The notes: generated by a model from the sequence alone, not told the origin. 64,000 nucleotides of DNA from Verrucomicrobiota bacterium (GCA_003164675.1 PLTX01000063.1:71318-135317); one strand, 5' to 3'. Counted from the stretch's first letter, positions 24,656 to 34,808 are shown. Numbers and translations: made by a program.

Positions 24656-25771
24656 TCAGGCCCGCGTGACGCGCCAGAGCAACCACAAGCCGAGGAATTC
24701 GAAAAAGAGATTTGGCGACCAGAGGATCGCTTCCGGGAACAGCGCGGGGCGGCTCTTCAGCGTGTTGGCCAGTATCATCACAAAGTAAAACGATAGCGCG
24801 AGAGCAATACTGAATGCGATGCCGACCGATGTTTCGCGGCGGCTCGTCTTGATCCCCAGGGGAATGCCGATAAGTGTAAAAGCAAGACAGGCGACCGCGC
24901 TGGCCACCCGTTGATGCGCCTCCATAAGCGCCGCCGCTGGATAAATGCCGTGCGCGCGCAAATCCCGAATCTCATCCAGCAGTTCCGAGAACACGAGATC
25001 CCCCAACTGCCGCGTCGCCCGCGCTTGGCGCAGCGCGCGGCTCAGGTCCATCTCGATCGGGTAATGCTGCGCCGTGGTGTCTGGTCGAATCTTGTGGATG
25101 TTGGTGGGTTCCTTCGAATCGCGCGGAAAAACACCGCGCACGTTGTACAGGTCGAGCAGGAGTTTGCGTTCCTCGGGCATCGAGGAGACGATCCCTTTTT
25201 GCGCGCGCAGGCTGGACACGACGTTGTTGCTCTCGTCGAGCGAGTAAATCGTCACGTCTTCAATGATGTTTCCCTTCTTCTTGCCTGCGTAGATTACGTA
25301 GCCGGGGAAATCCTTGATATAGGTGCCTTCCTCGATCAGCGCCATGGGACGTTCCGAGCCGAGCCGGACAAACATGGTCTTGAACTCGAATCGGCACCAC
25401 GGGGCGAGGTTGGCATTGATGTACAGGCAACACGCGCTCGCCACCGCGCCAAGCAGGATGACCGGCGCCACGACCTGCCCGAGGCTCATTCCGCTGGCGC
25501 GCATGGTGATGACTTCGTTGTCGGCGCTCATGCGCCCGAAAATCAGTATCGCCGTCGCCAACATCGCCATTGGCAGGGAGAGACTCAGGACGTTCGGCGT
25601 CATCAGGAGCACGAAGTAACCGACCACTTCCAGACCAACTTTCTGGTTCACCAACATGTCGCTAAGTTGCTTGAGGATACGAGCCAGCAGCAGCACGAAG
25701 GTGCATACACCGATTGTCAGAAGCAGCGTAATGACTGCTTGGCGTGTGATATACTTCGCGAGGATTTTCAT
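24656..25771 (-). CDS. LptF/LptG family permease
   Basis: About 371 residues from ATG 25771 (MKILAKYITRQAV); the track start is a TTG. N-terminal and C-terminal blocks of three membrane helices flank a periplasmic beta-jellyroll domain (about residues 130-270), as in LptF and LptG, the inner-membrane components that hand lipopolysaccharide to LptC. LSLSLPMAMLATAILIFGRM and NEVITMRASGMS match the coupling-helix region that contacts the LptB ATPase. Only one of the two permeases is present here. It is divergent from addB with 5 nt between start codons, so their promoters must overlap the neighbouring genes. Confidence 0.88.
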   Translation of the reverse strand: MKILAKYITRQAVITLLLTIGVCTFVLLLARILKQLSDMLVNQKVGLEVVGYFVLLMTPNVLSLSLPMAMLATAILIFGRMSADNEVITMRASGMSLGQVVAPVILLGAVASACCLYINANLAPWCRFEFKTMFVRLGSERPMALIEEGTYIKDFPGYVIYAGKKKGNIIEDVTIYSLDESNNVVSSLRAQKGIVSSMPEERKLLLDLYNVRGVFPRDSKEPTNIHKIRPDTTAQHYPIEMDLSRALRQARATRQLGDLVFSELLDEIRDLRAHGIYPAAALMEAHQRVASAVACLAFTLIGIPLGIKTSRRETSVGIAFSIALALSFYFVMILANTLKSRPALFPEAILWSPNLFFEFLGLWLLWRVTRA

Positions 25772-25776
25772 TCGCC

Positions 25777-28698
25777 GTGAGTACAACTAGCAATTTTTCC
25801 GCGTCAACGCCACGCAAAATCCACGTGGGTTCGTTTCAACCTGTGTTGGAGGCAGCCCTGGCGGACGAGGTTTCGGCACGGAAGAAGGCGCGTGGCGTGT
25901 TGACTGCGCTGACGATCATCGTCCCCACGCGCCTGCTGGGCCTTCATCTTCAACGGACGCTGGCCCGAATGCTGCCCAACGGTCACGTCAATCTGCGATT
26001 CCGCGTCCTGGAAGACCTTTTGCCGAAAGCGCACCAGGCTCCCCGACTCGGCCTTGAACTTCTTTGTGACAAGATCGCCCGAAATGAAATCTCCGCCAAC
26101 AGCTATTTCGCTCCCGTTCGCGAGACCAAGGGCTTTCGCAATTCGCTGTTGGAGACGTTCAAGGACCTCGAACAAGCGGGCGTCTCGCCGGAGTTGTTCC
26201 GCAAAGCCGCCGGCGAGTCCGGCAAGGTTTCCGAGTTGTCGGTTGCCTACAGTGCGTATCGCGAATGGCTGGCGGACCACGCCCTCGTCACGGACTCGGA
26301 TTTGTATCAGAGCCCAAAGGTGCCGGACGCGGGCTCCGAAGCGTTTCTGTACGGTTTCTACGATCTTACGGCTGTTCAAAGGAAATTTGTGTTGCAACTC
26401 TCTCCGACTACGGTCTTCTTCCCGTGGCCCGGCCACAACGTGTACGCGGAACCGCTCTTGGAGTGGTTTCGGTCGCAGCAGTACGAGGTTGCAGGCCGCG
26501 TGCCCTCACGCGGCGCAGCGTCAGGGGACGCGGCCTGCATCAAACCCATTGCCACAATTCTCTCCTGCCCGGGCGAGACGAGTGAAGTGCAGGAGGCCGT
26601 GCGCGTAGCGCTCGCGTACGTGGCGGCAGAGGGCCGTTCCTTCAACGACGTCGCAATTCTCTGCCGAAGCCGGGAACAATACGACGCGATCCTGCGGGAC
26701 ACGCTCGGCAGCCTCGGAATCAAAGCGTACTTCCGTGGTGGCCGCCCGCTGGCTGAACAAACAGATGCCCGCCTGTTGTCGTTGCTGTTGGCCACGGTCC
26801 GCTCGGATTTTAGCCGCGCATCCGTGATGGAGTTGGCATGTCATACCGGCCCGCGCTCGCACTGGGACGCGCTCTCCGTGCAACTCGGCATCGTTGGCGG
26901 AGAGCAGCAGTGGATCGAACGTCTCGAAGCGGCGTCGTCCAGACCCGACAAACAACGACGGGAGGCAGATGACGGACGGTATCGCGAGCGATGGCATCGT
27001 GATGCCGAACAGGTGTTGGCGTTCGTCAGGAAACTCATGTCGCTTCTCGGTGGGCTGCCGGGCGAAGCGAAATGGAGTGAATATAGCACCACGCTCATCA
27101 CCGCATTCCGCGGATTGGGTGGCAGGAGCGAAGCCATCGTCGATTGTATCCGCGCCCTGGCCGGGTTGGAGGAGTTTCAGCCGCGAGTGCCGTTCGAGAC
27201 GTTCGCTGATTATTGTTGGAAAGCGGTCGAAGCAACCTCCGACCAACCAGAGCAATTCCAGGGCGGGGGTATCTTTGTCGGCGACGTCATGAGCGCCCGC
27301 GGCTTGTCGTGGCCGCTGGTCATTCTGCTCGGTCTCGTGGAAAAAAGTTTCCCGCGCGTCATCCGCGAAGATCCGCTCCTGACCGATGAGGAACGCGCCC
27401 GCATCAGCCCGGACCTGCCCCACAAGCTCGACGGGTACGAGGAGGAGCGGCTCTTGTTCTCGCTCACCACGGAGGCGGCGCGCGAGAAACTTGTGCTCGG
27501 TTATCCGCGGTTGGAGCCGTCGACATCGCGTCCCCGCATGGCATCGTTTCTGTTGCTGGAATACGCCGGCGCGAACAACTTTCAGGCACTCGACGAACGC
27601 GCCGTCAAGGTTCCGCTATCGCCAGTCCGTCCGGTCGCAGAGCCGTTGAACGAACGCGAGTTTGATTTGGGGGGACTTATGTCGGTCGCGGACAAGCACG
27701 GCTACCTCCGCCATGTGTCAGCCCTGTTGGCCGAAGGCGTTGGGAACGCAGGCACACGTTGGCGCGAGCAAGCGCTCACCGCGTACGACGGTCTGCTTGC
27801 TGGCGACAATGCGCGGGAGGTCCTCCGTGAGCGTTTCGGCCTGGAAAAACTCGTGATTAGCGCCACCTCGCTGGAGGATTTCTTCGGTTGCCCGTTCTAC
27901 TATTTCCAAAAGCATATCCTCGGCATCGAGCGATGGGAGGAACCCGAGGCGGCGCTTTCGATCGACGCTCTGGATCTCGGCTCGCTCTATCATGCGATTC
28001 TGGAGGACTACTACCAATCGCACGCCCGCGATATCGCGACGGTAGCCAAAAGGCATTTTGATGAGTTTCAGCGCCGTGGCGTGACCGGCTACCCAACTGT
28101 CTGGGAGGTCAAGAAGCAGATTGTTATCGAGGAACTGGCTGCGTTCATCGAACGCGATCGGAATGCGTCCGTTGGTTGGCGCCCAACAGACTTCGAAAAG
28201 GAATTTCACGGCATTGTTGTCGCCCCGCCCGTGCGGTTGCGTGGCACAATCGATCGCATCGACCGGAGCGACGACGGCATGCGCGCGCGCGTGCTGGACT
28301 ACAAAACGGGCCGGGTATCGCGCAATGTCCGGGACGACTCGCTGGCGGGTGGTGAAACACTTCAGTTGCCGTTGTACATTCTCGCGGCGGAGAACCTGTT
28401 GCCAAAGGTCAGGGTCGACTCGGCCAGTTGCCTTTACTTTACCTTGCGCGGGGGGTATCGAACAGTCACCTTCACGCACGAAGCACTGGACGGTCAACGT
28501 CCTGCATTGTCCCACCTGCTCGACACCGCGGCCAATATGATTCGCGGCGGTGTGTTCGCGCAGTACGCCACTGCCGAGGGCTGCCGTCAGTGCGATTACC
28601 GCGCGATCTGCGGCAACGGCATCCTGAAACTGTACGAACGGAAGCGCGACGATCCGCGCACGGAACCCTTCTGGTCGATCAAGGAGAGCGTGAAATGA
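25777..28698 (+). CDS. addB: AddB-like ATP-dependent exonuclease subunit with Fe-S nuclease domain
   Basis: This 973-residue protein starts with GTG. The N-terminal two-thirds is an inactive helicase-like scaffold (for example VQEAVRVALAYVAAEGRSFNDVAILCR and GGGIFVGDVMSARGLSWPLVILLG). The C-terminal PD-(D/E)XK nuclease has GSLYHAILEDYY, RLRGTIDRIDR and RVLDYKTG. Four cysteines, one at FFGCPFYY and three in CRQCDYRAIC, fit the [4Fe-4S] cluster of AddB. AddB works with AddA to resect DNA ends for recombination. The stop overlaps the addA start by 4 nt (ATGA). No canonical Walker A motif is seen at the N-terminus, as in many AddB relatives. Confidence 0.87.
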   Translation: MSTTSNFSASTPRKIHVGSFQPVLEAALADEVSARKKARGVLTALTIIVPTRLLGLHLQRTLARMLPNGHVNLRFRVLEDLLPKAHQAPRLGLELLCDKIARNEISANSYFAPVRETKGFRNSLLETFKDLEQAGVSPELFRKAAGESGKVSELSVAYSAYREWLADHALVTDSDLYQSPKVPDAGSEAFLYGFYDLTAVQRKFVLQLSPTTVFFPWPGHNVYAEPLLEWFRSQQYEVAGRVPSRGAASGDAACIKPIATILSCPGETSEVQEAVRVALAYVAAEGRSFNDVAILCRSREQYDAILRDTLGSLGIKAYFRGGRPLAEQTDARLLSLLLATVRSDFSRASVMELACHTGPRSHWDALSVQLGIVGGEQQWIERLEAASSRPDKQRREADDGRYRERWHRDAEQVLAFVRKLMSLLGGLPGEAKWSEYSTTLITAFRGLGGRSEAIVDCIRALAGLEEFQPRVPFETFADYCWKAVEATSDQPEQFQGGGIFVGDVMSARGLSWPLVILLGLVEKSFPRVIREDPLLTDEERARISPDLPHKLDGYEEERLLFSLTTEAAREKLVLGYPRLEPSTSRPRMASFLLLEYAGANNFQALDERAVKVPLSPVRPVAEPLNEREFDLGGLMSVADKHGYLRHVSALLAEGVGNAGTRWREQALTAYDGLLAGDNAREVLRERFGLEKLVISATSLEDFFGCPFYYFQKHILGIERWEEPEAALSIDALDLGSLYHAILEDYYQSHARDIATVAKRHFDEFQRRGVTGYPTVWEVKKQIVIEELAAFIERDRNASVGWRPTDFEKEFHGIVVAPPVRLRGTIDRIDRSDDGMRARVLDYKTGRVSRNVRDDSLAGGETLQLPLYILAAENLLPKVRVDSASCLYFTLRGGYRTVTFTHEALDGQRPALSHLLDTAANMIRGGVFAQYATAEGCRQCDYRAICGNGILKLYERKRDDPRTEPFWSIKESVK

Positions 28699-31600
28699 CG
28701 CGGCCGGTCGACCATGCATCGCGGGATACCGCGGCGAACGATCTCGATACGACGTTTTTCGTCGAGGCCGCGGCGGGCACGGGCAAGACCACCACCTTGG
28801 TGGCGCGCATCGTGTCGGCAGTGGGCAAGGGTCGCGCGCGGCTCCGCGAGATCGTCGCGATCACGTTTACGGAGAAGGCCGCAGGGGAATTGAAGTTGCG
28901 GTTGCGCGAGAAACTGGAGGAAGCACTCACGGGAACCAAACTCACGGAAGCCTTGAGCGACCTGGAGCGGGCGCATGTCACCACGATCCATTCCTTCTGC
29001 GCGTGGATTCTGCGTGAGCGCCCGGTGGAGGCCGTGGTGGATCCGCAGTTTACGGTCGCCGATGAATTGCAGCGGCGACTCTTGTTCGAAGAGGCATGGG
29101 ACGGGTGGCTGGAAGCCGAATTGGCAAGAAATCCGCCGGCGTTGCACCAGGCGCTGATGCGCGGCGTGGAGTTGGACAGGCTTCCCGAATTGGTTGCGCT
29201 GCTGGTCGATCATCGCGACCAACTCGCATTCGCAACCGTGCCGGAGCCCGTGCCATTGGACGTTGCAACAGTGGTGGCGGAATTGAGGTCGTCCGCGCCG
29301 ACCCTGGAGCGATGCCTGAAACATTTCGTGGAACGCAAGGAGAATGCGTATCTCCGCGCGCGAACCTTGCTCGACACGCTGCCGTCGTTGGAACGGGCAT
29401 CGACCGAGCGCCAGATCGCGGTGCTTCGGTCCCTGGAAATGATCACGCCGCGGGCGATGGCGCATTTTGATGGCGAAGACGCATTCCGTGAGATGAAAGA
29501 CGTGGTGAAAGACCTGAAATCGTTGCTGGAAGATTTCGACGCTGCGGCAGATCACAACCTGCTCGTCGAACTGGTCGCTTGGCTGCGCGGGTTCATGGAT
29601 TATTTTCAAAGGGTCAAACACGAGCGCGCGATACTGGATTTTGATGATCTTCTGGTGAAAACGCGCAATCTGCTCCGCGACAGCACAGAGGTCAGAAACG
29701 ACTTGCAGCGGCAGTTCAAGTTTGTGCTCGTCGATGAATTTCAGGACACCGATCCCGTGCAAACCGAGTTGGTGCTTCTGCTCGGCGAAGGCGCTTCGGG
29801 CAAGCTGTTTGTCGTCGGCGACCCCAAGCAAAGCATCTATGGATTTCGCCGCGCTGATATCGAGATGTACGCCAGCACCCGTCAACAAATCGAACAGACG
29901 GGCAAGACGCTGACTTTTCAGCAGAACTTCCGCAGCAAATCCACGATTCTTGATTGGGTGAACGAGGTCTTTTCGAAGATTATCGTCAAACCCAAGAACG
30001 GCAATTATCAGCCTGACTATGTTGTGCTGAAACCCCGGCCGGATCTGAAGACCACGGAAGCGGCGGTGACATTGCTTCGGCCGAAACAGTTCCTCAAGAC
30101 AACGGCGGATGAATTGCGTCGCGCCGAAGCAGCGGCCGTCGCCCGCTATCTTCACCAACAGGTGGCGACTGGCGCCCGCCAGTGGGGCGACGTGGCGCTG
30201 CTGTTCCGCAGCTTCACGGGAGTTGAGACATACAGCGATGTCCTGCGTGAGCACGGCGTGCCCTTTCGCGTCATTGGCGGGAAGGGGTACTATCAGCGGC
30301 AGGAAATCCAAACACTGTCCTCTCTGCTCTCATGTCTCGACAATCCAGCCGACAAACTCAATCTGGTGGCCACCTTGCGCTCTCCGTTGTTCGGTTGGGC
30401 AGATGAACTCGTGTTCCTGATCTCCCAAGACGCAAAGCTGGACTACCTGGCCGATGTCCCCGCCAACGCGTCGGAACAGGCAAGATCGACGTTCACACTG
30501 TTGCGCGAATTACACGATCGCCGGCATGATTTCTCGGTTCCGGGCTACGTAGACCATGTGTTCGCCCGTGTCAGGATCTGCGAAGCGTTCTTTGCCAGCC
30601 AACCCGACGGCGCCCAATGTGTGGCGAACCTGCTGAAGGCCCTCGAATTGGCCCGACAACTCGAAGGCCTGGGCCTGCGTTCGGTCCGCGCATTTGTGCG
30701 GCGGTTGCATGAGACGGTGCTGGGCGGCATCGAGGAAGAACCGTCGCCGGCCAGCGAGGAAACGGACAATGTGGTGCGGATCCTGACGATGCACAAGGCG
30801 AAGGGCCTGGAGTTTCCCGTGGTCGTGTTGGCCGATCTGGCAGGACGGTCTTCGGATACGGGGGCAAGGTTGTTGTTCAGCCGTGATGGCGGATGGGAAT
30901 TGCGATTTGCCGGCATGCGAACGGCGGGTTTTGATGAAGCGGACGAGGAGCATGGCAAGCGCGAGGAAGCGGAAGAAATCCGGTTGCTGTACGTCGCGGC
31001 GACGCGTGCAAAGGAGCGGCTGGTGATTCCGTGGTTCGCGGAGAAGGGAGGGCGGATCGATCTGTTGGCACGCGGATTCAAGCCCGAGGCCGGCGCGTTG
31101 GTGGAGGCGCCGGATTTGGAATCGCTGGGTGCTGCGGGTGTCGAGGTTGGGAAGACGGAAGCAAGAACCGTCTCGGTGAAACAGCTGGCCGGCAGGCGGC
31201 GTGAATGGCAGGAGTCTCGCTCCAAATTGCTCGCGCGCGCGGCCAGGCCGTTGGCGCGAGTCAGTCCCTCGAAACTGGCCGCAGAGGCGGAGCCACGTGA
31301 CGACGAGCCGGCTGGCGCCGAACGCGAGAAGGCGATGGACTTCGGAAGTGCCGTTCACGACGCGCTGGAAATCGTCGATTTGACAGCACCCGCCTCGCAG
31401 CAACGCGGGCAAATCGAGCAGTTCATTGCGCGGACGGGTCTGAGTGATGGAGACAAGCGCCGCGCGGTTGAACTGGTCAGCAACGCGCTCGGTTCGGAGT
31501 TGTTGGCGCGCGCGCGACGCGCGGATCAGGTTTATCGGGAATTGCCCTTTACTCAGGTCGTGGGCGAAGGGTTGATGGAGGGAAAGATCGATCTGTTGTT

Positions 31601-31781
31601 CTGCGAGAATGGCCGGTGGGTGCTGGTCGACTACAAAACGGACGCGCGCATCGAAGTGGCAAAGTACACCCGGCAACTGCAGGCGTATGAGGCTGCGCTC
31701 CGCCAGGTGGCCGGCATTCAGCTTGCTGAGAAACTGCTGTTCTTCTTGGCCGATGGAACGGTGAAGGAAGTGAGCGGATGA
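28695..31781 (+). CDS. addA: AddA helicase-nuclease, double-strand break repair
   Basis: I start it at ATG 28695, overlapping the addB stop; the track start at 28428 lies within addB. It has 1028 residues. UvrD/Rep helicase motifs are all visible: Walker A EAAAGTGKTT (residues 24-33), FTEKAAGELKLR, TIHSFCAWILRERP, VDEFQDTDPVQ (Walker B), GDPKQSIYGFRRAD, TMHKAKGLEFPVV and YVAATRAKERL. The C-terminal nuclease has EGKIDLLFCENGRWVLVDYKTD. AddAB unwinds and degrades broken ends and loads RecA. The stop overlaps the next gene by 4 nt. Confidence 0.95.
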   Translation: MTRPVDHASRDTAANDLDTTFFVEAAAGTGKTTTLVARIVSAVGKGRARLREIVAITFTEKAAGELKLRLREKLEEALTGTKLTEALSDLERAHVTTIHSFCAWILRERPVEAVVDPQFTVADELQRRLLFEEAWDGWLEAELARNPPALHQALMRGVELDRLPELVALLVDHRDQLAFATVPEPVPLDVATVVAELRSSAPTLERCLKHFVERKENAYLRARTLLDTLPSLERASTERQIAVLRSLEMITPRAMAHFDGEDAFREMKDVVKDLKSLLEDFDAAADHNLLVELVAWLRGFMDYFQRVKHERAILDFDDLLVKTRNLLRDSTEVRNDLQRQFKFVLVDEFQDTDPVQTELVLLLGEGASGKLFVVGDPKQSIYGFRRADIEMYASTRQQIEQTGKTLTFQQNFRSKSTILDWVNEVFSKIIVKPKNGNYQPDYVVLKPRPDLKTTEAAVTLLRPKQFLKTTADELRRAEAAAVARYLHQQVATGARQWGDVALLFRSFTGVETYSDVLREHGVPFRVIGGKGYYQRQEIQTLSSLLSCLDNPADKLNLVATLRSPLFGWADELVFLISQDAKLDYLADVPANASEQARSTFTLLRELHDRRHDFSVPGYVDHVFARVRICEAFFASQPDGAQCVANLLKALELARQLEGLGLRSVRAFVRRLHETVLGGIEEEPSPASEETDNVVRILTMHKAKGLEFPVVVLADLAGRSSDTGARLLFSRDGGWELRFAGMRTAGFDEADEEHGKREEAEEIRLLYVAATRAKERLVIPWFAEKGGRIDLLARGFKPEAGALVEAPDLESLGAAGVEVGKTEARTVSVKQLAGRRREWQESRSKLLARAARPLARVSPSKLAAEAEPRDDEPAGAEREKAMDFGSAVHDALEIVDLTAPASQQRGQIEQFIARTGLSDGDKRRAVELVSNALGSELLARARRADQVYRELPFTQVVGEGLMEGKIDLLFCENGRWVLVDYKTDARIEVAKYTRQLQAYEAALRQVAGIQLAEKLLFFLADGTVKEVSG

Positions 31782-32500
31782 TCAAAGTGGACATGCATAT
31801 GCACTCGGGGGAAGACCCCGAGGACGGGTTGCGCTATCCGGCGACGGCGTTGATCGACCGCGCCGTTGAACTCGGTTACCGCGCGATCGCCATCACCCTT
31901 CACTGCCGTGTTATCGAGGATGAGCGGGTCTTCGATTACGCGCGGCAGAAGGGGCTGCTGCTCATTCGCGCGGTCGAGTGGAACATCCAGGGTCGCGATG
32001 TGTTGCTCTATAACATCACCCAGCGCGATGCGGAAAAGCTGCTCACGTTCAACGATCTTCGCGCCTACAAGCGCGAACGCGGTGAGGATCTGTTGATCGT
32101 GGCGCCGCACCCATGCTATCCGCAAGGTCACAGTCTCGGCCGGGACTTCGAGCCGAACATCGACCTGTTTGAGGCGGTCGAGTACGCTTCGATGCATTTT
32201 TCCTGGCTGGATATTTTCAACCAGCGCGCGGTGCGGATCGCCCGGAAACACCATAAACCGGTGGTAGCGAGTTCCGACGCGCACAATCTTTGGATGTTCG
32301 GTTGCCATTACACGATGGTGGACGCAGAGCCGACCATGGCCTCGATCTTTCGCGCCATCCGCGAAGGGCGCGTCCAGCCGCACAGCCCACCGGTGAAGAC
32401 GTGGGCGTGCCTCCGCATGTTCTTTTGGGACCCGCTGGTGGAGCGCAAACCGGGCGAGATCATGGAGAGCTTCCCGAGCGCGGCCTCCAGGGCCGGTTGA
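31778..32500 (+). CDS. PHP-domain phosphoesterase
   Basis: This 240-residue PHP-family protein has the metal-binding motifs DMHMHSG (residues 5-11), VEWNIQG, APHPCYP and the C-terminal SSDAHN. PHP enzymes hydrolyse phosphoesters with a trinuclear metal centre; relatives include histidinol phosphatase and the TrpH/RNase AM type. It is translationally coupled to addA (ATGA overlap), so it may act on products or intermediates of DNA end processing; that link is inference from position. Substrate unknown. Confidence 0.85.
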   Translation: MIKVDMHMHSGEDPEDGLRYPATALIDRAVELGYRAIAITLHCRVIEDERVFDYARQKGLLLIRAVEWNIQGRDVLLYNITQRDAEKLLTFNDLRAYKRERGEDLLIVAPHPCYPQGHSLGRDFEPNIDLFEAVEYASMHFSWLDIFNQRAVRIARKHHKPVVASSDAHNLWMFGCHYTMVDAEPTMASIFRAIREGRVQPHSPPVKTWACLRMFFWDPLVERKPGEIMESFPSAASRAG

Positions 32501-32510
32501 GCTGACAGCC

Positions 32511-33389
32511 TCAGATGCCAAGCTTGTCGTCGCGAGTGAAAAACGAGGCGACGAAGTGGAACATGGTGAAGTACTCGAGGGCGAACGGCAGGAAACCGAG
32601 GAAGCCGACGAGGGGCATCTGGAAGTATCTCGCATTCTGGCCGAGCGGAAAGATGTAGACCCACTTGGTGTAGGCCCACATGTTCCAAAACTCCCACAGC
32701 AAGCCGCACACAGCCCCTGCCCCGAACAATTGCAGCGTGCGCGACAGGTCACCGTATTGCCAATCGCGGTAGATGCTGGGCAGTCCGCGCCAATAGTTGA
32801 ACGGTTCCAGCAGGAAGAACCAACCCATCCACACGAACGCCCACAAATACCCGCGTGTCTGGGGCGGCATCAACGGTGGCACGAGGACAAACACCGCGCC
32901 CACCACGACCGATGTGACGAGCGCGCCGCGACCCCACCGAATTTTCGGCCTCCAGGCTCGCCCGAAGAATTCGTGACTCTGGAGAAACTCGCAGGTCAGG
33001 AACAACGCCGGCATGATCGTGGCAAAGGCAATGGCGTATCCCAGCAAACGCACTGACAGGTTCTGTTCCAAATGGACGTACCGCCAGCCCGGCATCACCC
33101 GATTGTACGCCTCGAACAAGCACCAGAAGACGATCGACAGGATGCATTGAATGACGAGCGACCCGCGTCGGTCCGTGAGCAGTGACGCGCCCTTGCGGCG
33201 GTAGATCCAGGCGTCGACGATCAGGATGTAGGCCCACCAGCAGACGGGTGTGGCCCACGTCGTGATTTGCCACCAGGCGACTTCCGGAAACGCGTCCGTT
33301 TGTGAGCAGAAGACCGCCGTCTCCATCAGCAGGAGAATAATCAGGCCGAGCGTTCCGTATCGGGGGAAGCGGTGGCGATAGCCATTCAT
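32511..33389 (-). CDS. Polytopic membrane protein of unknown function
   Basis: I start it at ATG 33389 (MNGYRHRFPRYGTLG), giving 292 residues; the track start at 33464 overlaps the neighbour deeply. About eight hydrophobic segments are visible, with aromatic-rich stretches (PVCWWAYILIVDAWIY, LWEFWNMWAYTKWVYIFP). The last part, FLGFLPFALEYFTMFHFV, recalls membrane proteins of the lycopene-cyclase/carotenoid-associated type, but I cannot assign it. The start overlaps the stop of the upstream membrane gene (ATGA), so the pair is co-translated. Confidence 0.65.
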   Translation of the reverse strand: MNGYRHRFPRYGTLGLIILLLMETAVFCSQTDAFPEVAWWQITTWATPVCWWAYILIVDAWIYRRKGASLLTDRRGSLVIQCILSIVFWCLFEAYNRVMPGWRYVHLEQNLSVRLLGYAIAFATIMPALFLTCEFLQSHEFFGRAWRPKIRWGRGALVTSVVVGAVFVLVPPLMPPQTRGYLWAFVWMGWFFLLEPFNYWRGLPSIYRDWQYGDLSRTLQLFGAGAVCGLLWEFWNMWAYTKWVYIFPLGQNARYFQMPLVGFLGFLPFALEYFTMFHFVASFFTRDDKLGI

Positions 33390-34156
33390 GGGCTGTCGGC
33401 TTCGTAGTCTTCTGGATGATCCAAATTCGATAGCTGTCGCAACACGGCGTCCTTGCAACTCCACGCCAGGGACAATGTCAGGGAAAACGGCAGCAACAGC
33501 ACGATGATCACCAGCAGGTTGGCGCGGCCGAGGACGAACCGCACTTCGGAAAGCAGGTTGCCCTTCCGCAAAACGGCGCTCACAACGATATAGGCGATGA
33601 TACCCGCGAACGGGAGGAGCAACAGGCCGATGTTGCCCGTGCCGAACACGCGCGATTCGAGCGCCATGTCCTTGCGGCTAAGAATCGCCGCCAACACGGC
33701 GACCACGCGGTTGAAGGCAATGATGTACAGGATGCCGGCGGCGCCGAATGCGAAGACGTTCGTCAACAGGTAGTTGTTGTCCGGAACGCACCGCCACAGG
33801 TAGACAAACAGGCAAAAATATACCATCAACCCCGCCAGGGCCAGCGCGGTGCGCGTTCGATGGTGCCAGAGGGCTCCCAGGCTCCGCACTTGATACAACC
33901 GCCAGGAACCGACCGTCGTCGCCAGCACGCCCAGACCAAGGAAGAGTTCCGCAAATGGCGGGATCTCGCTGAGGATCAATAACTGCGACCCCATCAGCAC
34001 GGTCACCAGCAGTCCCCAGAAAACGAAATAAAACCCCTGCCCGAGCCGGACGTAATCGCGCGCGGGAACCCGGAGATTCGCGCCGACCCCATGCAAGGCG
34101 GCAACAGGTTCGAGCCTCGTCGCCGGCTGCGCGGTCGCGTCAATTGTATCCGACAT
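33386..34156 (-). CDS. Hypothetical membrane protein
   Basis: The 256-residue protein has six or seven hydrophobic segments (FYFVFWGLLVTVLMGSQLLIL, LALAGLMVYFCLFVYLW and others). An N-terminal cytoplasmic part of about 35 residues has no motif I recognise. The C-terminus ends in an acidic tail, LDHPEDYEADSP. It overlaps the LON-domain gene upstream by 17 nt and the membrane gene downstream by 4 nt, forming a three-gene leftward operon. Function unknown. Confidence 0.65.
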   Translation of the reverse strand: MSDTIDATAQPATRLEPVAALHGVGANLRVPARDYVRLGQGFYFVFWGLLVTVLMGSQLLILSEIPPFAELFLGLGVLATTVGSWRLYQVRSLGALWHHRTRTALALAGLMVYFCLFVYLWRCVPDNNYLLTNVFAFGAAGILYIIAFNRVVAVLAAILSRKDMALESRVFGTGNIGLLLLPFAGIIAYIVVSAVLRKGNLLSEVRFVLGRANLLVIIVLLLPFSLTLSLAWSCKDAVLRQLSNLDHPEDYEADSP

Positions 34157-34808
34157 GTTTATTCGGCAGTTTGCCCTGAAGCGTTTTCCAGAGTTCGAAC
34201 TGGTGGACCTTCCTTTGCAGCAGGGCCACGAGTTTCTCCAGCCGTTCGTTCGTGTCCAGTATTTCCAACATGGACTGCTTCTCGTAGTAATCGTCCAGCA
34301 GCGTGTAACTCACGAGGTCGGAAAGGTAATCCGCGCTCTTGACCGAGCGCAATGCGGAGAGGACGGATTTCGGCAGTTCCACGCCCATGCGCGCCCGCGC
34401 TTTGGCCAGTTCGGTGACAATTTTTAGCAGCGGCGTGCGTTGGGTGGCCTCGGCTTCATCGGAACCTCTCAACGGTTCGACCCGCGCCACGCGGTACGGC
34501 CGAAGTCTCACGTACTCGGTCACGCGCACCCGGGCCACGCCTTCCAAAATCACGTTGGCCGACCCGTCGGGACGCGCCACACAAGTCCGAATCACGCCGA
34601 TCCCAGCGATGGGGTGGGGCGCGGGATTGCGGCCTTCCTTTTCCCAGCCCTTGCGCAGCAGCGCGACCGCGAACATCCGCCCTCCGTTGAGACAATCCGC
34701 CAGCATCTGCTTGTAGCGCAGTTCGAAGATGTACAGCGGGAGCAACACCCGCGGGAACAAAATCGCGTTGGGCAGCGGCATGACGGCTATTTGCTTCGGC
34801 AGCCTCAC
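34140..34808 (-). CDS. LON substrate-binding domain protein
   Basis: Start taken at GTG 34808 (VRLPKQIAVMPLPN), giving 222 residues; ATG 34781 is an alternative. The protein consists only of the N-terminal LON/PUA-like domain: MPLPNAILFPRVLLPLYIFELRYKQML is its hallmark opening, with GRMFAVALLRKG and IAGIGVIRTC following, then a helical tail. It has no ATPase or protease domain. Such stand-alone proteins (YcbF/YloA-type names vary) are thought to bind protein substrates, but the role is unproven. It overlaps the downstream membrane protein gene by 17 nt. Confidence 0.86.
   Translation of the reverse strand: MRLPKQIAVMPLPNAILFPRVLLPLYIFELRYKQMLADCLNGGRMFAVALLRKGWEKEGRNPAPHPIAGIGVIRTCVARPDGSANVILEGVARVRVTEYVRLRPYRVARVEPLRGSDEAEATQRTPLLKIVTELAKARARMGVELPKSVLSALRSVKSADYLSDLVSYTLLDDYYEKQSMLEILDTNERLEKLVALLQRKVHQFELWKTLQGKLPNKHVGYN

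Noticed and set aside
28596-30311. A 571-aa minus-strand ORF
   Set aside because: Antisense shadow of addA.
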